Source of the DNA: Acidimicrobiia bacterium
Lineage (GTDB): Bacteria; Actinomycetota; Acidimicrobiia; Acidimicrobiales; Aldehydirespiratoraceae
DNA: 64,000 bases
Assembly (NCBI GenBank): GCA_022821685.1
Contig: JAJEDD010000020.1
Coordinates: forward strand, 1-64,000
Direction: 5' to 3'
The notes under the pieces are model-generated. The model searched no databases. It saw only the letters and a program-made list of their open reading frames with translations, and was not told the origin of the DNA. Shown one piece after another: positions 31,110 through 39,665 of the stretch. Both the position numbers and the translations under genes were made by a program. Within the stretch, counting starts at the first letter, position 1. Each line of letters starts with the position of its first letter.

Positions 31110-31165
31110 GCTTCACCGATTGCTCACTGTAGCACGAGCCCGCGGAAACGACGGGCGGACGCGGG

Positions 31166-31600
31166 TCAGGCGCCGAGGCGGGTCCTGGCGTCGGCCGAGC
31201 GTTGCAGCAGGTAGGCGGGCACGGTCACGCCGTTGACGACCGCCTCGCCCGATCCGCCGCTGGCCGCGCTTTCGTCGTCGGCACTGTCCGCCGGCCCGGC
31301 CGCGGCGGCCTCGGCCGCCCGCTGCGCGGCCAGCTCAGCCTTCTGTGCCTCCCGGTCGCGGGCGACGAGGTACCGCTCGTAGTCCTTGGTGCGGACCAGA
31401 TCACCGTGGTCGATGTGGCCCACCACCCGGCCGTCGGTCAGCCTCACCCAGTAGCGGTTCCAGGTGAAGCCGTTGGCCATGGCCACCTTGCCCTCGGTGC
31501 CCTGGGGCACGCCGGGCTGCTCCGACACCAGCCTCACCCGCTGGCCCCGCTTGAGGGTGCGGGCCTGCAATTCGGCCGTGGTGAACGTCTTGGGCGGCAT
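31166..31600 (-). CDS. Conserved-looking hypothetical protein, 144 aa
   Basis: I cannot name the family. The N-terminal ~75 residues read KTFTTAELQARTLKRGQRVR, then VPQGTEGKVAMANGFTWNRY, WVRLTDGRVVGHIDHGDLVR, which looks like a small SH3-like beta barrel. A basic/Ala-rich helix (REAQKAELAAQRAAEAAAAG), a Ser/Asp/Gly linker and a C-terminal VNGVTVPAYLLQRSADARTR follow. Soluble, no signal. ATG 31600 is preferred over the longer frame to 31669 because the protein begins MPPKTFTTAEL with a compact domain. Confidence 0.65.
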   Translation of the reverse strand: MPPKTFTTAELQARTLKRGQRVRLVSEQPGVPQGTEGKVAMANGFTWNRYWVRLTDGRVVGHIDHGDLVRTKDYERYLVARDREAQKAELAAQRAAEAAAAGPADSADDESAASGGSGEAVVNGVTVPAYLLQRSADARTRLGA

Positions 31601-31737
31601 CGGGCCACACGGTAGCGCCAGCCCGCAGCCGCCGACGACATGTCCGCCGCATTCCACCGGTGGCGGCAATTCGCCGCGGATTGGCGATGTGGGGCAGTCG
31701 GCGTAGCCTGCGCCCGCCGTCTATGGAGGTTGCAGCC

Positions 31738-34266
31738 ATGCATCGTTCCCTGTCCGTCCTCAAGAGCGCGCTGGCGATGCCGGTTGCAGTTGTTGGGTTG
31801 GTCGCCGCTTCGCTGGCACTGGCCGGACCGAGTACTGCGCTCGGCCAGGAGGCCGAGGAGTGCGAGGTCACCGACCTTGGCACCCTGGGCGACTCGCCGG
31901 GCAGCGTGCTGGAGGCCGAGGGGCGCTGGACGACCGCGGACTGCGACTCGCGGTTCCGGCCCGACAGCGATGCCCACACCTACCGTTTCCATGTGGCCGA
32001 GGCGGGTCGGATCAGGATCGGATTGTCGTCCGTCGAGGCTGACTCCTACCTCTACCTGCTCGATGAGGACGGCAGCCGCATCACCGACAACGACGACCAC
32101 GGCGAGCGGCTCGATGCCCGCGTCGAGAGCTACCTAGAACCCGGCAGCAACCTAGAACCCGGCACCTACCTGATCGAGGCCACCACCGTCGGCGGGCGCG
32201 GCCGGGGCCCGGCCGACTTCAAGCTCACGGTGAGCCGGGTCGAGGGTTGCGACCTCTTCCCGCTGGGCGAGCTGGAACCGGGCAAAGACTTGGTGGCATC
32301 TGGATCTTGGTCGCTCGATACCTGCGGCTCGCGCTTCGTGTCGAGCCACCCCGCTTACGGCTACTTGTTCTTCATGGACCAGCCCGGTCGGGTGCGCATC
32401 GACCTGGAGTCCGAGAACGGTGACCCCGTCTTGTCGCTGGCGTCGTTCACCGATGGCATCATCGGCGCCAACGACGACGGCGGGGAATACCGCAACTCCC
32501 GCATCGAGCAATACCTGCAAGCCGGTGCCTACCTGATCGAGGCCACCACCTATTTTGCGCGCGACCGCCAGCCGCTGCAGGCGGACTTCACCCTCACCGT
32601 CCATTTCGTGGACGAGGCCGAACGCCGGCAGAGTCCCGAGCTCAAGGTTGAGGCGGTCCACATTCCCGCCGAGGTGGTGGCGGGCGATCCGTTCCCGGTC
32701 GACTTCCGGGTCGGCAACGCGGGCGGGGGCGAACTGCCCGACGACGGCAGCGTGGCTCACATCTACGTGGTGGGGAGACGGGTGTTCGACCGGCTCGATC
32801 CGCTCGCCGGAGTGTGGGACGCCGGCGCCTCCTACCACAGCAGCGACGTCACCGCGAGCACATCGAGCACATCCATCGACGAGGTGACACCGTTTGAGGC
32901 AACGTTCAACGAGCACGGCCCCAAGTGGCTGTTCGTGGGCGCGGTCACCGATGATGCCGACGGCAACGAGATCGGATTCCACGGACTCTGGCACAACCTG
33001 TTGGTGCTGAGCGGCCCCACCTTCGGTCCCGTCAAGGTCAAGGTCGGACTCAGCCAATACCATGTGACCGCCGACTCCGGCGCCGATGTTGAAAGTCTGG
33101 TGACGACGGTGGTGAAGCCGGTGGCCGATACGGCTGCGGAAGTCGCCACGCCGGTTCGGCAGCGGGCCATCTACACCGCCGGTGTGCTGAGCCAACTCTT
33201 GGACGGAGTCCTCGAGCGGCCCGCCATCGCCGACCTGCCCGAGGGGTCGGACCGCGAGCGGTTCAACGTGATCAATCCCTCCTCGAGCACGCTTATGCGA
33301 GCCTTCGGACAGCAGTACGCGGCCTCGCTGAGCGGCTCCGGTCTGCTTGATGCCTGGCTGGCCCGCGAGGTGATGGATCCTGCCGCCATCGAGCAGCTCT
33401 GGCTAGACGCGGCCGACACCGCGTCAGCTCGCTATGCGTCGATGGCTGCTGAGTGGCGATCCTTCCTGAAGCGCAGCAGCGGCGAATCGCAGCTCTCGTT
33501 CCACGACGCTCGCACTGTCCAGTCCCAGGTCGCCTATGTCGAGAGCCTCGTCGCGCCCGCGGTCGCGGCCGGCAAAATCGTGGCTGCGGCCCGCAGCGCG
33601 GCTGACGGCTGGGACGATCCCGACGTGCAGGCGATGATGGCTGAGCAGTCGGGCTGCCGGACCGGGGGAGATGCCCTGCGCGGGGCGCTGGAGGCGGCCG
33701 GCGTCGGCAACATCGACGAGATGCTGGCGTTGGATGCCGAGCTGCGGCTGGAGCGCCCCTTCCACGGCTTGGCCGTCGATCAGGCGCTGTGCGGGGCCGA
33801 GCAAGCCGACGGCGCGCTCTCGCGGTTCCTGGAGAGGCTCGGCCTCGACGACAGCGCCGAGCTAGGTGAGATGCTCGGCCTGGCGCCGCAAGAACCAGCG
33901 ACGACTCCCGAACCCCAGCGGCTGCGCATCATTGCTCGGCTGGGTGACGACGGCCGGGTGGAGCACGGCATCGAGTTCGACGACGGCGAGCGCATCCTGC
34001 CCGAAACCCGGTTCCTGTCCGCCGATGCCCCCGTCGGCAGCTGGCGGGTGAGCGGCGATGTCGAGGTGGACGGAACCGCCGTCGGGAGCATCCGGGCGAG
34101 GCGGGTGGCTGGGGGCCGTTCCGAGGTCGGCTTCATCGGCGCCGACGGTGAGGCGGTCACGCCCCACATCGCCTTCCTGCCCGCCGATGCCACGGTCGGC
34201 GTTTGGTACCGCAGCAGCGAGATCGAGGTGCCGGCTGTTGGGGCGCTCGCCCCCGCGGACGAATAG
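31738..34266 (+). CDS. Large secreted protein with two PPC-like domains
   Basis: An 842-residue exported protein. The signal peptide ends in SLALAGPSTALGQEA. Two pre-peptidase-C-like beta domains follow: one with HTYRFHVAEAGRIRIGLSS and LEPGTYLIEATTVGG (to about residue 165), the next with YGYLFFMDQPGRVRIDLES and LQAGAYLIEATTYF. Near residue 305 a CARDB-like strand set appears (LKVEAVHIPAEVVAGDPFPV). The middle (about 460-700) is helical. The end holds two matching ~55-residue units (RIIARLGDDGRVEHGIEFDD and VGSIRARRVAGGRSEVGFIG with FLPADATVGVWY). No protease motif was found. GGAGG sits 8 nt before ATG 31738. Confidence 0.8.
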   Translation: MHRSLSVLKSALAMPVAVVGLVAASLALAGPSTALGQEAEECEVTDLGTLGDSPGSVLEAEGRWTTADCDSRFRPDSDAHTYRFHVAEAGRIRIGLSSVEADSYLYLLDEDGSRITDNDDHGERLDARVESYLEPGSNLEPGTYLIEATTVGGRGRGPADFKLTVSRVEGCDLFPLGELEPGKDLVASGSWSLDTCGSRFVSSHPAYGYLFFMDQPGRVRIDLESENGDPVLSLASFTDGIIGANDDGGEYRNSRIEQYLQAGAYLIEATTYFARDRQPLQADFTLTVHFVDEAERRQSPELKVEAVHIPAEVVAGDPFPVDFRVGNAGGGELPDDGSVAHIYVVGRRVFDRLDPLAGVWDAGASYHSSDVTASTSSTSIDEVTPFEATFNEHGPKWLFVGAVTDDADGNEIGFHGLWHNLLVLSGPTFGPVKVKVGLSQYHVTADSGADVESLVTTVVKPVADTAAEVATPVRQRAIYTAGVLSQLLDGVLERPAIADLPEGSDRERFNVINPSSSTLMRAFGQQYAASLSGSGLLDAWLAREVMDPAAIEQLWLDAADTASARYASMAAEWRSFLKRSSGESQLSFHDARTVQSQVAYVESLVAPAVAAGKIVAAARSAADGWDDPDVQAMMAEQSGCRTGGDALRGALEAAGVGNIDEMLALDAELRLERPFHGLAVDQALCGAEQADGALSRFLERLGLDDSAELGEMLGLAPQEPATTPEPQRLRIIARLGDDGRVEHGIEFDDGERILPETRFLSADAPVGSWRVSGDVEVDGTAVGSIRARRVAGGRSEVGFIGADGEAVTPHIAFLPADATVGVWYRSSEIEVPAVGALAPADE

Positions 34267-34293
34267 AAGATCGCTCGCCCGCCCGCTCGACGT

Positions 34294-34776
34294 CTAGCCC
34301 GTACAGCGGTAGCAGTGTCCGTGCAGGTCGAGCAGGTGGCGCAGGGGGGTGAAGGCAGCCTGTCGGGCCGCCTCGCTGAGACTGCGGTCGACCAGTTCCT
34401 CCAGCTCGTCGTCGAGGCGGATGTCCTCGATGATGCCGCAGGCCACGCACACCAGATGGTGGTGATGCGACAGCAGCGGCTCGGCCAACTCGAAATGGGC
34501 GCGGTCGCCGCCGATCGAGATCCGGTTGACCACGCCCGAGCGTTCGAGCACTTCGAGGTTGCGGTAGGTCGAGCTGATGGGTAGGCCGGATGCCGATGAG
34601 GTGATGTCGGTCAGCGTCACCGGACGTCCGGCGCCGGCCAGAGCCTCGATCAGCCGCTGCCGTCCGGCGGTGTAGCGGTAGTCGTGGCGGGCCAGGCGCA
34701 CGCCCACCATGTCGTGGAGATCCCTTAGGGCAAGCTCAGCTTGGCCGGAGTCCGTCGCATTCTCCATAATGTGCAT
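34294..34776 (-). CDS. zur: Fur-family regulator, probably Zur
   Basis: A 160-residue Fur-type metalloregulator. The winged helix contains RYTAGRQRLIEALAGAGRPV and GLPISSTYRNLEVLERSGVV. Metal ligands are visible in HHHHLVCVACG (CxxC zinc structural site with His cluster) and in DLHGHCYRCTG (second CxxC). Divergent from znuA with 80 bp between, so it most likely represses zinc uptake when zinc is plentiful. ATG 34776 is used; ATG 34767 is possible. Confidence 0.9.
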   Translation of the reverse strand: MHIMENATDSGQAELALRDLHDMVGVRLARHDYRYTAGRQRLIEALAGAGRPVTLTDITSSASGLPISSTYRNLEVLERSGVVNRISIGGDRAHFELAEPLLSHHHHLVCVACGIIEDIRLDDELEELVDRSLSEAARQAAFTPLRHLLDLHGHCYRCTG

Positions 34777-34785
34777 CCCGGGTGT

Positions 34786-34807
34786 GAATAGGATTCGTTC
34801 TCATTAC
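34786..34807. promoter_or_regulatory. Candidate Zur box in the zur-znuA intergenic region
   Basis: The AT-rich GAATAGGATTCGTTCTCATT (34786-34805) and the related TATAGGATTCTC at 34808 lie in the divergent promoter. Read on the minus strand, ATGAGAACGAATCCTATTC resembles Zur/Fur-type operators of the TGAxAACGAT class. The match is imperfect. Confidence 0.45.
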
Positions 34808-34856
34808 TATAGGATTCTCAGCTGCACTCACGCTAGATCCACCGAGGAGCCTAATC

Positions 34857-36146
34857 GTGCTACGACTTCCAAGCCCTTGCCGTTCTCGACCGATGGGGGT
34901 GGGCGCGGCTGTCGCCATTCTTGCCCTCGTAGCCGCCGCCTGTGGATCCGACGAGACGGACTCTGACACAGCCGCCCCCGCGGAAGCCGCGGTCGAGGTC
35001 ACCGCTGAGGTTCCGACCATCTTGGCGACGACCGGCATTTGGGCCGATGTCGTTGCCAATGTTGCCTGTGGGGGGCTGGCCGAGGTCGAGGCCCTCATCC
35101 CGGTGGGCGGTGATCCGCACGGGTATGAGCCGTCGCTGCAGGACCGGGCCCGGATGGACAGCGCCGCGCTGGTGGTGGTCAACGGACTCGGACTCGAGGA
35201 GGGGCTCGTAGACACGCTCGAGGCAGTTGCTGAGGCGGGCACACCGGTGTTCGAGTTCGCGGCCGGCATGGATGTGCTCCCGTTCTCGATGGAGGGAGGC
35301 CACGGTCATGGCGAAGAGGCCCACGACGACCACGACGATCATGAGGACGAGGGCCACGATCACGATGATGAGGGTCATGACGATCATGAGGACGAGGGTC
35401 ATGACGATCATGAGGATGAGGGCCATGACGATCACGAAGAGGAAGCCCACGATCACGATGATGAGGGCCATGACGATCATGAGGACGAGGGCCATGACGA
35501 TCACGAAGAGGAGGCCCACGATCACGATGATGAGGGCCATGACGATCATGAGGACGAGGGCCATGACGACCACGACGATCACGACGACCACGGCCATGAG
35601 GGCCATGACCACAGCGGGGGCGACCCCCATGTGTGGCTCGACCCTCACCGGGTGTCGGAGGCCCTGCCCGCACTGGCGAGCGTGCTAACGGCCGATGTCG
35701 GGCTCGATCCGGGCGCGGTCGAGGAGTGCCTGTCGAGCTATCAGGCAGAGTTGGCGGCAGTCGATGCGGATATCGCCGCCCACGTCGGGGAGCTTCCCGC
35801 TGGAAGCCGCAAGCTGGTCACCAATCACGATGCCTTCGGCTACTACGCCGCCCGCTACGGGTTCGAGGTCATCGGCACGGTCATCCCGTCGCCCTCGAGC
35901 ATGGCCCAGACCAGCCCGGCCGTGCTTGAGGAACTGGCGGCGACCATCGAGCATGAGGGGATCAAGGCCATCTTCGCCGAGACCCAGCACTCCCTCGACG
36001 ACATCGAGGCGCTGGCCGCCCGGGTCGGCGACGTCGAGGTGGTGACGCTCTACACCGGCAGCCTCGGGCCTCCCGGCAGCGGCGCCGACACCTACATCGG
36101 CTACCTGCACACCAACACCGACCTCATCGTCGACGCCCTCGGGTAG
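34857..36146 (+). CDS. znuA: Zinc-binding ABC lipoprotein ZnuA with giant His/Asp/Glu loop
   Basis: A 429-residue cluster-A-I metal-binding protein. The lipobox LVAAAC puts the lipid on Cys 29. Metal ligands are visible in GGDPHGYEPSL, DPHVWLDPHRV and TNHDAFGYYAARYGF, with the closing YIGYLHTNTDLIVDAL. Residues about 149-252 form an uninterrupted His/Asp/Glu/Gly region with about 30 His, far longer than the His-rich loop of ordinary ZnuA. It contains an exact 23-residue duplication (194-216 and 217-239). The loop probably collects zinc or senses it. GTG start at 34857. Divergent from zur. Confidence 0.92.
   Translation: MLRLPSPCRSRPMGVGAAVAILALVAAACGSDETDSDTAAPAEAAVEVTAEVPTILATTGIWADVVANVACGGLAEVEALIPVGGDPHGYEPSLQDRARMDSAALVVVNGLGLEEGLVDTLEAVAEAGTPVFEFAAGMDVLPFSMEGGHGHGEEAHDDHDDHEDEGHDHDDEGHDDHEDEGHDDHEDEGHDDHEEEAHDHDDEGHDDHEDEGHDDHEEEAHDHDDEGHDDHEDEGHDDHDDHDDHGHEGHDHSGGDPHVWLDPHRVSEALPALASVLTADVGLDPGAVEECLSSYQAELAAVDADIAAHVGELPAGSRKLVTNHDAFGYYAARYGFEVIGTVIPSPSSMAQTSPAVLEELAATIEHEGIKAIFAETQHSLDDIEALAARVGDVEVVTLYTGSLGPPGSGADTYIGYLHTNTDLIVDALG
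35436..35573 (+). repeat. Two 69-bp coding repeats in znuA
   Basis: Nearly identical 69-bp units begin at 35436 and 35505 (GAAGAGGAAGCCCACGATC and its one-base variant), encoding the same 23 acidic/His residues. Shorter GACGAGGGCCATGACGATCA units surround them from about 35340 to 35580. The array length is likely to vary among strains. Confidence 0.92.
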
Positions 36147-36156
36147 AGCATTCGGC

Positions 36157-36173
36157 CTCGGCTTCTTGCCGAG
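36157..36173 (+). terminator. Small hairpin between znuA and znuB
   Basis: CTCGGC-TTCTT-GCCGAG is a 6-bp stem located 10 bp past the znuA stop and about 50 bp before znuB. It may attenuate permease expression; no T tract follows. Confidence 0.4.
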
Positions 36174-36224
36174 CGCCGTGAGCAGTTCACCCGCTAGCCG
36201 GCGGATCAGCTAGAACGTCCCGCC

Positions 36225-37115
36225 GTGGAGTTCCTGACCGACCCCGTGGCTTGGTGGATCGACCCGTTCACATCCAACATCTTCATGCAGCGAGCGCTGT
36301 ATGCGGGCCTGCTCGCCGTGCTCACCACCTCGGTGGTGGGCACCTGGGTGGTGCTGCGGGGCATGAGCTTCCTCGGCGACGCCCTCGCCCACGGCGTGCT
36401 GCCGGGGATCGCGCTGGCGTTCATTCTCGGTGTGCACACCACCATCGGCGCGTTCGTGGCGGCCATCGCCATGGTGTGGGGCATCAACATGATCCGCAGA
36501 CACTCGCCGCTGCCTGAGGACACGTCCATAGGCGTACTGTTCGTCGGCTTTCTGGCTCTGGCCGTGGCCATCATGTCGAGTGCGTCCGCCGCCTACAGCG
36601 GAGATCTCAACCGGTTCCTGTTCGGGTCGATCACCGGCGTAGACGCCGGCGACCTGCGACGCCAATTGATCGCCGCTGTCATCTCGCTGGGCGGGGTGGC
36701 GGTGTTCTACCGGGCCTTCCTGGTCATGACTTTCGACCACGCCCAGGCTCAGATCCTCGGGCTGCGGCCCCGCCTGGCCCACGGCGCGCTGCTGGTGCTG
36801 CTGGCCGTGTCGATCATCGCCTCGTTCGAGGCGGTCGGGAACCTGCTCGTGTTCGCGTTTCTCGTAGCTCCGCCAGCCACCGCGGTGCTGCTGGTGCGGC
36901 GGGTGACCCGCATCATGGCCACCGCGGCCCTGGTCGGGGCGGTGTCGACCTTTGTCGGTCTGCTGGTCAGTTACCACTACGACACTGCGGCGGGGGCAAC
37001 CATGGCGCTGGCCGCGGTGGTGGTCTTCCTGGCCGTGCTGACCGTCAAGGCTGCGCTGGAGGCATGGCGCAGTCACAGTCGAACGTCCGTTGCCCCCGCG
37101 GCGACCTCCGGCTAG
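36225..37115 (+). CDS. znuB: Zinc-type ABC permease ZnuB
   Basis: A 296-residue ABC-3 family permease with about eight hydrophobic helices. VVGTWVVLRGMSFLGDALAH is the conserved helix with GDALAHGVLPG, and LLVFAFLVAPPATAVLLV matches the permease family end. It completes the zinc importer with ZnuA upstream; the likely ATPase is the His-tailed gene at 27830-28657. GTG at 36225. The stop overlaps the UbiD stop by 4 bp on the other strand (CTAG). Confidence 0.93.
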   Translation: MEFLTDPVAWWIDPFTSNIFMQRALYAGLLAVLTTSVVGTWVVLRGMSFLGDALAHGVLPGIALAFILGVHTTIGAFVAAIAMVWGINMIRRHSPLPEDTSIGVLFVGFLALAVAIMSSASAAYSGDLNRFLFGSITGVDAGDLRRQLIAAVISLGGVAVFYRAFLVMTFDHAQAQILGLRPRLAHGALLVLLAVSIIASFEAVGNLLVFAFLVAPPATAVLLVRRVTRIMATAALVGAVSTFVGLLVSYHYDTAAGATMALAAVVVFLAVLTVKAALEAWRSHSRTSVAPAATSG

Positions 37116-38476
37116 ACCACCCGGTCGGCGATCTGGCGGCCGACGGTCCGGGCCGCGTCGGATATCTCGATGCGCTGGGCGTCGAAGCCCTCGCCGCGGG
37201 TGGCGTCGAGGGCCAGCCGCGACGTGGTGCCCTGCTTGTCGGCCGAAGGGTCGAGGGCGCTGCCGGGCAGCCCGTCGATCACGATCATGTCCCGGTCGGG
37301 CTGGAAATGGGTGGCCAAGGCCCATAGCACCTCCGCGTCGCTGGTGACGTCCACATCGGCGTCCACCGCAACGACGGTCTTCAGGTACGGATCCCAGCCG
37401 AGCAGCCCCAGCAGCGCCTGGCGAGCCTCGCCCGGACGACGCTGGTCCACTGCCACATAGCAGTGGAAGTGGGTGCCCGAGGAGGGATAGTGCGCCGCGG
37501 TCACCGAGCCGAACCGGTCCTTCAGCTTGGCGATCATCTCGGCCTCGCGGGGAACCCGCCCCAGGTTGAGGTGCTCGTGGGAGTTCCCGCCCACCACGTC
37601 GAGCCAGACCGCGTCGCGGCGCTGCATGATCGTGCACACGTCGATGCGGTTGCGGGTGGACCGGTCCGACGAGTAGCCGGAGAACTCGCCGAAGGGGCCC
37701 TCGTCCTCCTCGGCGGCCGGATCGATCTCGCCCTCGAGCACGACCTCGGCCGCGGCCGGCACCCGCAGGCCGTGGCGCGGGGTGCGCACCACCTCGAGGG
37801 GCTCGCCCAGCAGCCCTCCCGCGATCTCGCGCTCGTCCACCCCGAAGCCGACCCGGGCCGAGGCGGCCAGCATGAACAGCGGATGGGCGCCGATGACCAT
37901 GGCCACCGGAAGCCGCCGTCCCGCTGCGGCCGCGTCCTGCAACAGGCGCCAGAGGTCGCCCCGGGAGTGGAGGCTGGTGCCCAGCGAGGTCGGCGAGGCC
38001 ACCACTGAGCGGTGGTAGCTCAGGTTGCCGCGGCCACCCTCGGCATCCTCGGCCACCACGATCCCGCTGGTGATGTAGGGGCCGCGGTCGGTGGCGAAGT
38101 GGGTCAGCAGCGGCAGCCCGCTGAGATCGACCCGGTCGCCGGCGTCGATGCGGCCGAGGACCGGCCCGTCGTCGACCTCGGCCATCGGCCGGGCCGCCGC
38201 GGCCCGCCGCTGGTAGGCGTTGTGCAGCTCGCCCGGCTCGGCGTCCAGCACCCGCTCGATGCGGGGCCGCGACGCGAACAGGTTGGTGACCACCTCCCGG
38301 TCGGCGCCCTCGACGCGGGTGAAGCGCAGCAGCGGATGTCGGCCCCGGTCGGCCAGCTCCCACACCGCGGCGGTGATGTCCTGGTCGAGCGAGACCGGCC
38401 GTTCGACGGTGCAAACGTCGTCGGGATGGGCGGCCTCGTAGCCGCGCAGGAAGTCGCCGAGGCCCTGGCCGCTCAC
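37112..38476 (-). CDS. UbiD-family decarboxylase
   Basis: A 454-residue prenylated-flavin-dependent (de)carboxylase. GQGLGDFLRGYEAAHPDDVC opens the N-terminal domain; GNLSYHRSVVASPTSLGTSL and AMVIGAHPLFMLAAS are conserved; EDEGPFGEFSGYSSDR contains the catalytic Glu region; IDGLPGSALDPSA is near the C-terminus. The substrate (aromatic or unsaturated acid) is unknown, and no ubiX is in the window. The downstream partner in the same orientation is an amidohydrolase of the ACMSD type, also often a decarboxylase, so both may act in one aromatic pathway. GTG 38476 chosen; the frame is open to 38545. Confidence 0.88.
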   Translation of the reverse strand: MSGQGLGDFLRGYEAAHPDDVCTVERPVSLDQDITAAVWELADRGRHPLLRFTRVEGADREVVTNLFASRPRIERVLDAEPGELHNAYQRRAAAARPMAEVDDGPVLGRIDAGDRVDLSGLPLLTHFATDRGPYITSGIVVAEDAEGGRGNLSYHRSVVASPTSLGTSLHSRGDLWRLLQDAAAAGRRLPVAMVIGAHPLFMLAASARVGFGVDEREIAGGLLGEPLEVVRTPRHGLRVPAAAEVVLEGEIDPAAEEDEGPFGEFSGYSSDRSTRNRIDVCTIMQRRDAVWLDVVGGNSHEHLNLGRVPREAEMIAKLKDRFGSVTAAHYPSSGTHFHCYVAVDQRRPGEARQALLGLLGWDPYLKTVVAVDADVDVTSDAEVLWALATHFQPDRDMIVIDGLPGSALDPSADKQGTTSRLALDATRGEGFDAQRIEISDAARTVGRQIADRVV

Positions 38477-38596
38477 AGCCGCGAGCTTCTGCGCTCGACA
38501 GGCCCCAGCGGTGGTGCGGGCCGGCCATGCACGCGGGCCGTCCAACCCGCCGAAGCACCGTGCACGGCCCGGCGCGACACCCCCATCGCTCTGCCT

Positions 38597-39517
38597 CTAG
38601 TCGACCGGGGTGCCGTAGCCGCCGTCGGCCAGTTGCTGCTTGGCGGCCTCGGTGGTGGCGGGGGGCGCGGTCGGGGTGATGCCGACCAGCCGGGCGATGT
38701 TGTTGCCCATGTAGTCCTCCAGCTGGTCCTCTGAGGCGTTGATGCCCTGGGGGGCGTCGTGGCACAGCACCTCCAGGTGGGTCAGCCACATCCCCGGATC
38801 ATTGGGCGGGGAGTCGGTGCCGAACACCAGGCGGTCCCTGGGCATCTCCTTGGCGAACTCGACGATGCGCGACTGCAGCAGCCAGCCCGACTCGCCGTAC
38901 ACGTTGGGCGAGTCCATGATCATCCAGAACGCCTCGAAGCAGTAGACGCCCCCGGTCTGCACGCCGAAGTGCCCGATGATGAAGTTGACGCTGGGGAACT
39001 CTCGGATGATGGGGTAGAACTGCGTGGGGATCGAGTACGGCCCGTCGCCGGTGTGGATCAGCACCACCACCCCGAGCTCGTCACATTTGCGCATCAGCGG
39101 GCGCAGCCAGTCCAGCGCCCGGTCGGGCCGGTAGGCGTGCATGTTGGCGTGGAGCTTGAGCATCTTGAAGCCGTACTCGCGCACATGGAACTCGAGCTCG
39201 GCCGCCCCATTCTCGGGGCCGAAGCGGGGGTTGTAGTTGAAGTTGCCGATGAAGCGGTCGGGATACTTCTGGGTGAGCTCGGCCACATAGGCCATGTAGT
39301 CTCGGATGCCGTCGCGCCCGCCCCGCGAGCCGTCGCGCCAGGCCGTGTTGCCCGGCGGGGGCTGGATGAAGCCCATGTCGATGCGGCGGGGCTTGCCGTT
39401 GATCCAGTAGGGCCCGTCCATCATGTCGAGCATCCGCTCGCCGGTGAAAGGCTCGCCGGTGTGGCGCCAGGCCTCGTCCACCACGTTGGTGGGATGAAGG
39501 TGGGTGTCGATGATCAT
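38597..39517 (-). CDS. Amidohydrolase-2 (ACMSD-like) family protein
   Basis: A 306-residue TIM-barrel metal enzyme. It starts MIIDTHLHPT (HxH metal ligands), continues with YGFKMLKLHANMHAYRPD and VVVLIHTGDGPY, then FIIGHFGVQTGG (ligand His), and VFGTDSPPNDP (metal Asp). This is the amidohydrolase-2 layout of gamma-resorcylate decarboxylases and ACMSD. AAGGAG is upstream of ATG 39517. Upstream lies a 15-bp minisatellite rather than a normal leader. The long frame to 40096 is a shadow of the GTPase gene. Confidence 0.9.
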   Translation of the reverse strand: MIIDTHLHPTNVVDEAWRHTGEPFTGERMLDMMDGPYWINGKPRRIDMGFIQPPPGNTAWRDGSRGGRDGIRDYMAYVAELTQKYPDRFIGNFNYNPRFGPENGAAELEFHVREYGFKMLKLHANMHAYRPDRALDWLRPLMRKCDELGVVVLIHTGDGPYSIPTQFYPIIREFPSVNFIIGHFGVQTGGVYCFEAFWMIMDSPNVYGESGWLLQSRIVEFAKEMPRDRLVFGTDSPPNDPGMWLTHLEVLCHDAPQGINASEDQLEDYMGNNIARLVGITPTAPPATTEAAKQQLADGGYGTPVD

Positions 39518-39536
39518 GACGATGTCTCCTTGTCTC

Positions 39537-39641
39537 GCTGAAAACTGCCTCGCTGAACATGTCGTGGCTGAACACGGTCCGGCTGAACGCTTCCCCGCTG
39601 AACACGGTCCGGCTGAACGCTTCCTGGCTGAAGGCGGTCTG
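39537..39641. repeat. Seven 15-bp minisatellite units
   Basis: GCTGAA starts recur at exactly 15-bp spacing: 39537, 39552, 39567, 39582, 39597, 39612 and 39627. The tail of each unit alternates (ACACGGTCCG, ACGCTTCCCC or similar). All three minus-strand frames are open and would code five-residue repeats (for example FSRTV, FSGEA). It lies between the GTPase stop and the amidohydrolase ribosome-binding site. Confidence 0.93.
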
Positions 39642-39665
39642 GCTGCCGAGGGCTCCAGGTGATGG

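Noticed and set aside
39537..39641. Pentapeptide-repeat protein encoded by the 15-bp array
   Set aside because: None of the three frames shows the A(D/N)Lxx pattern, and there are only seven units between two clear gene boundaries.
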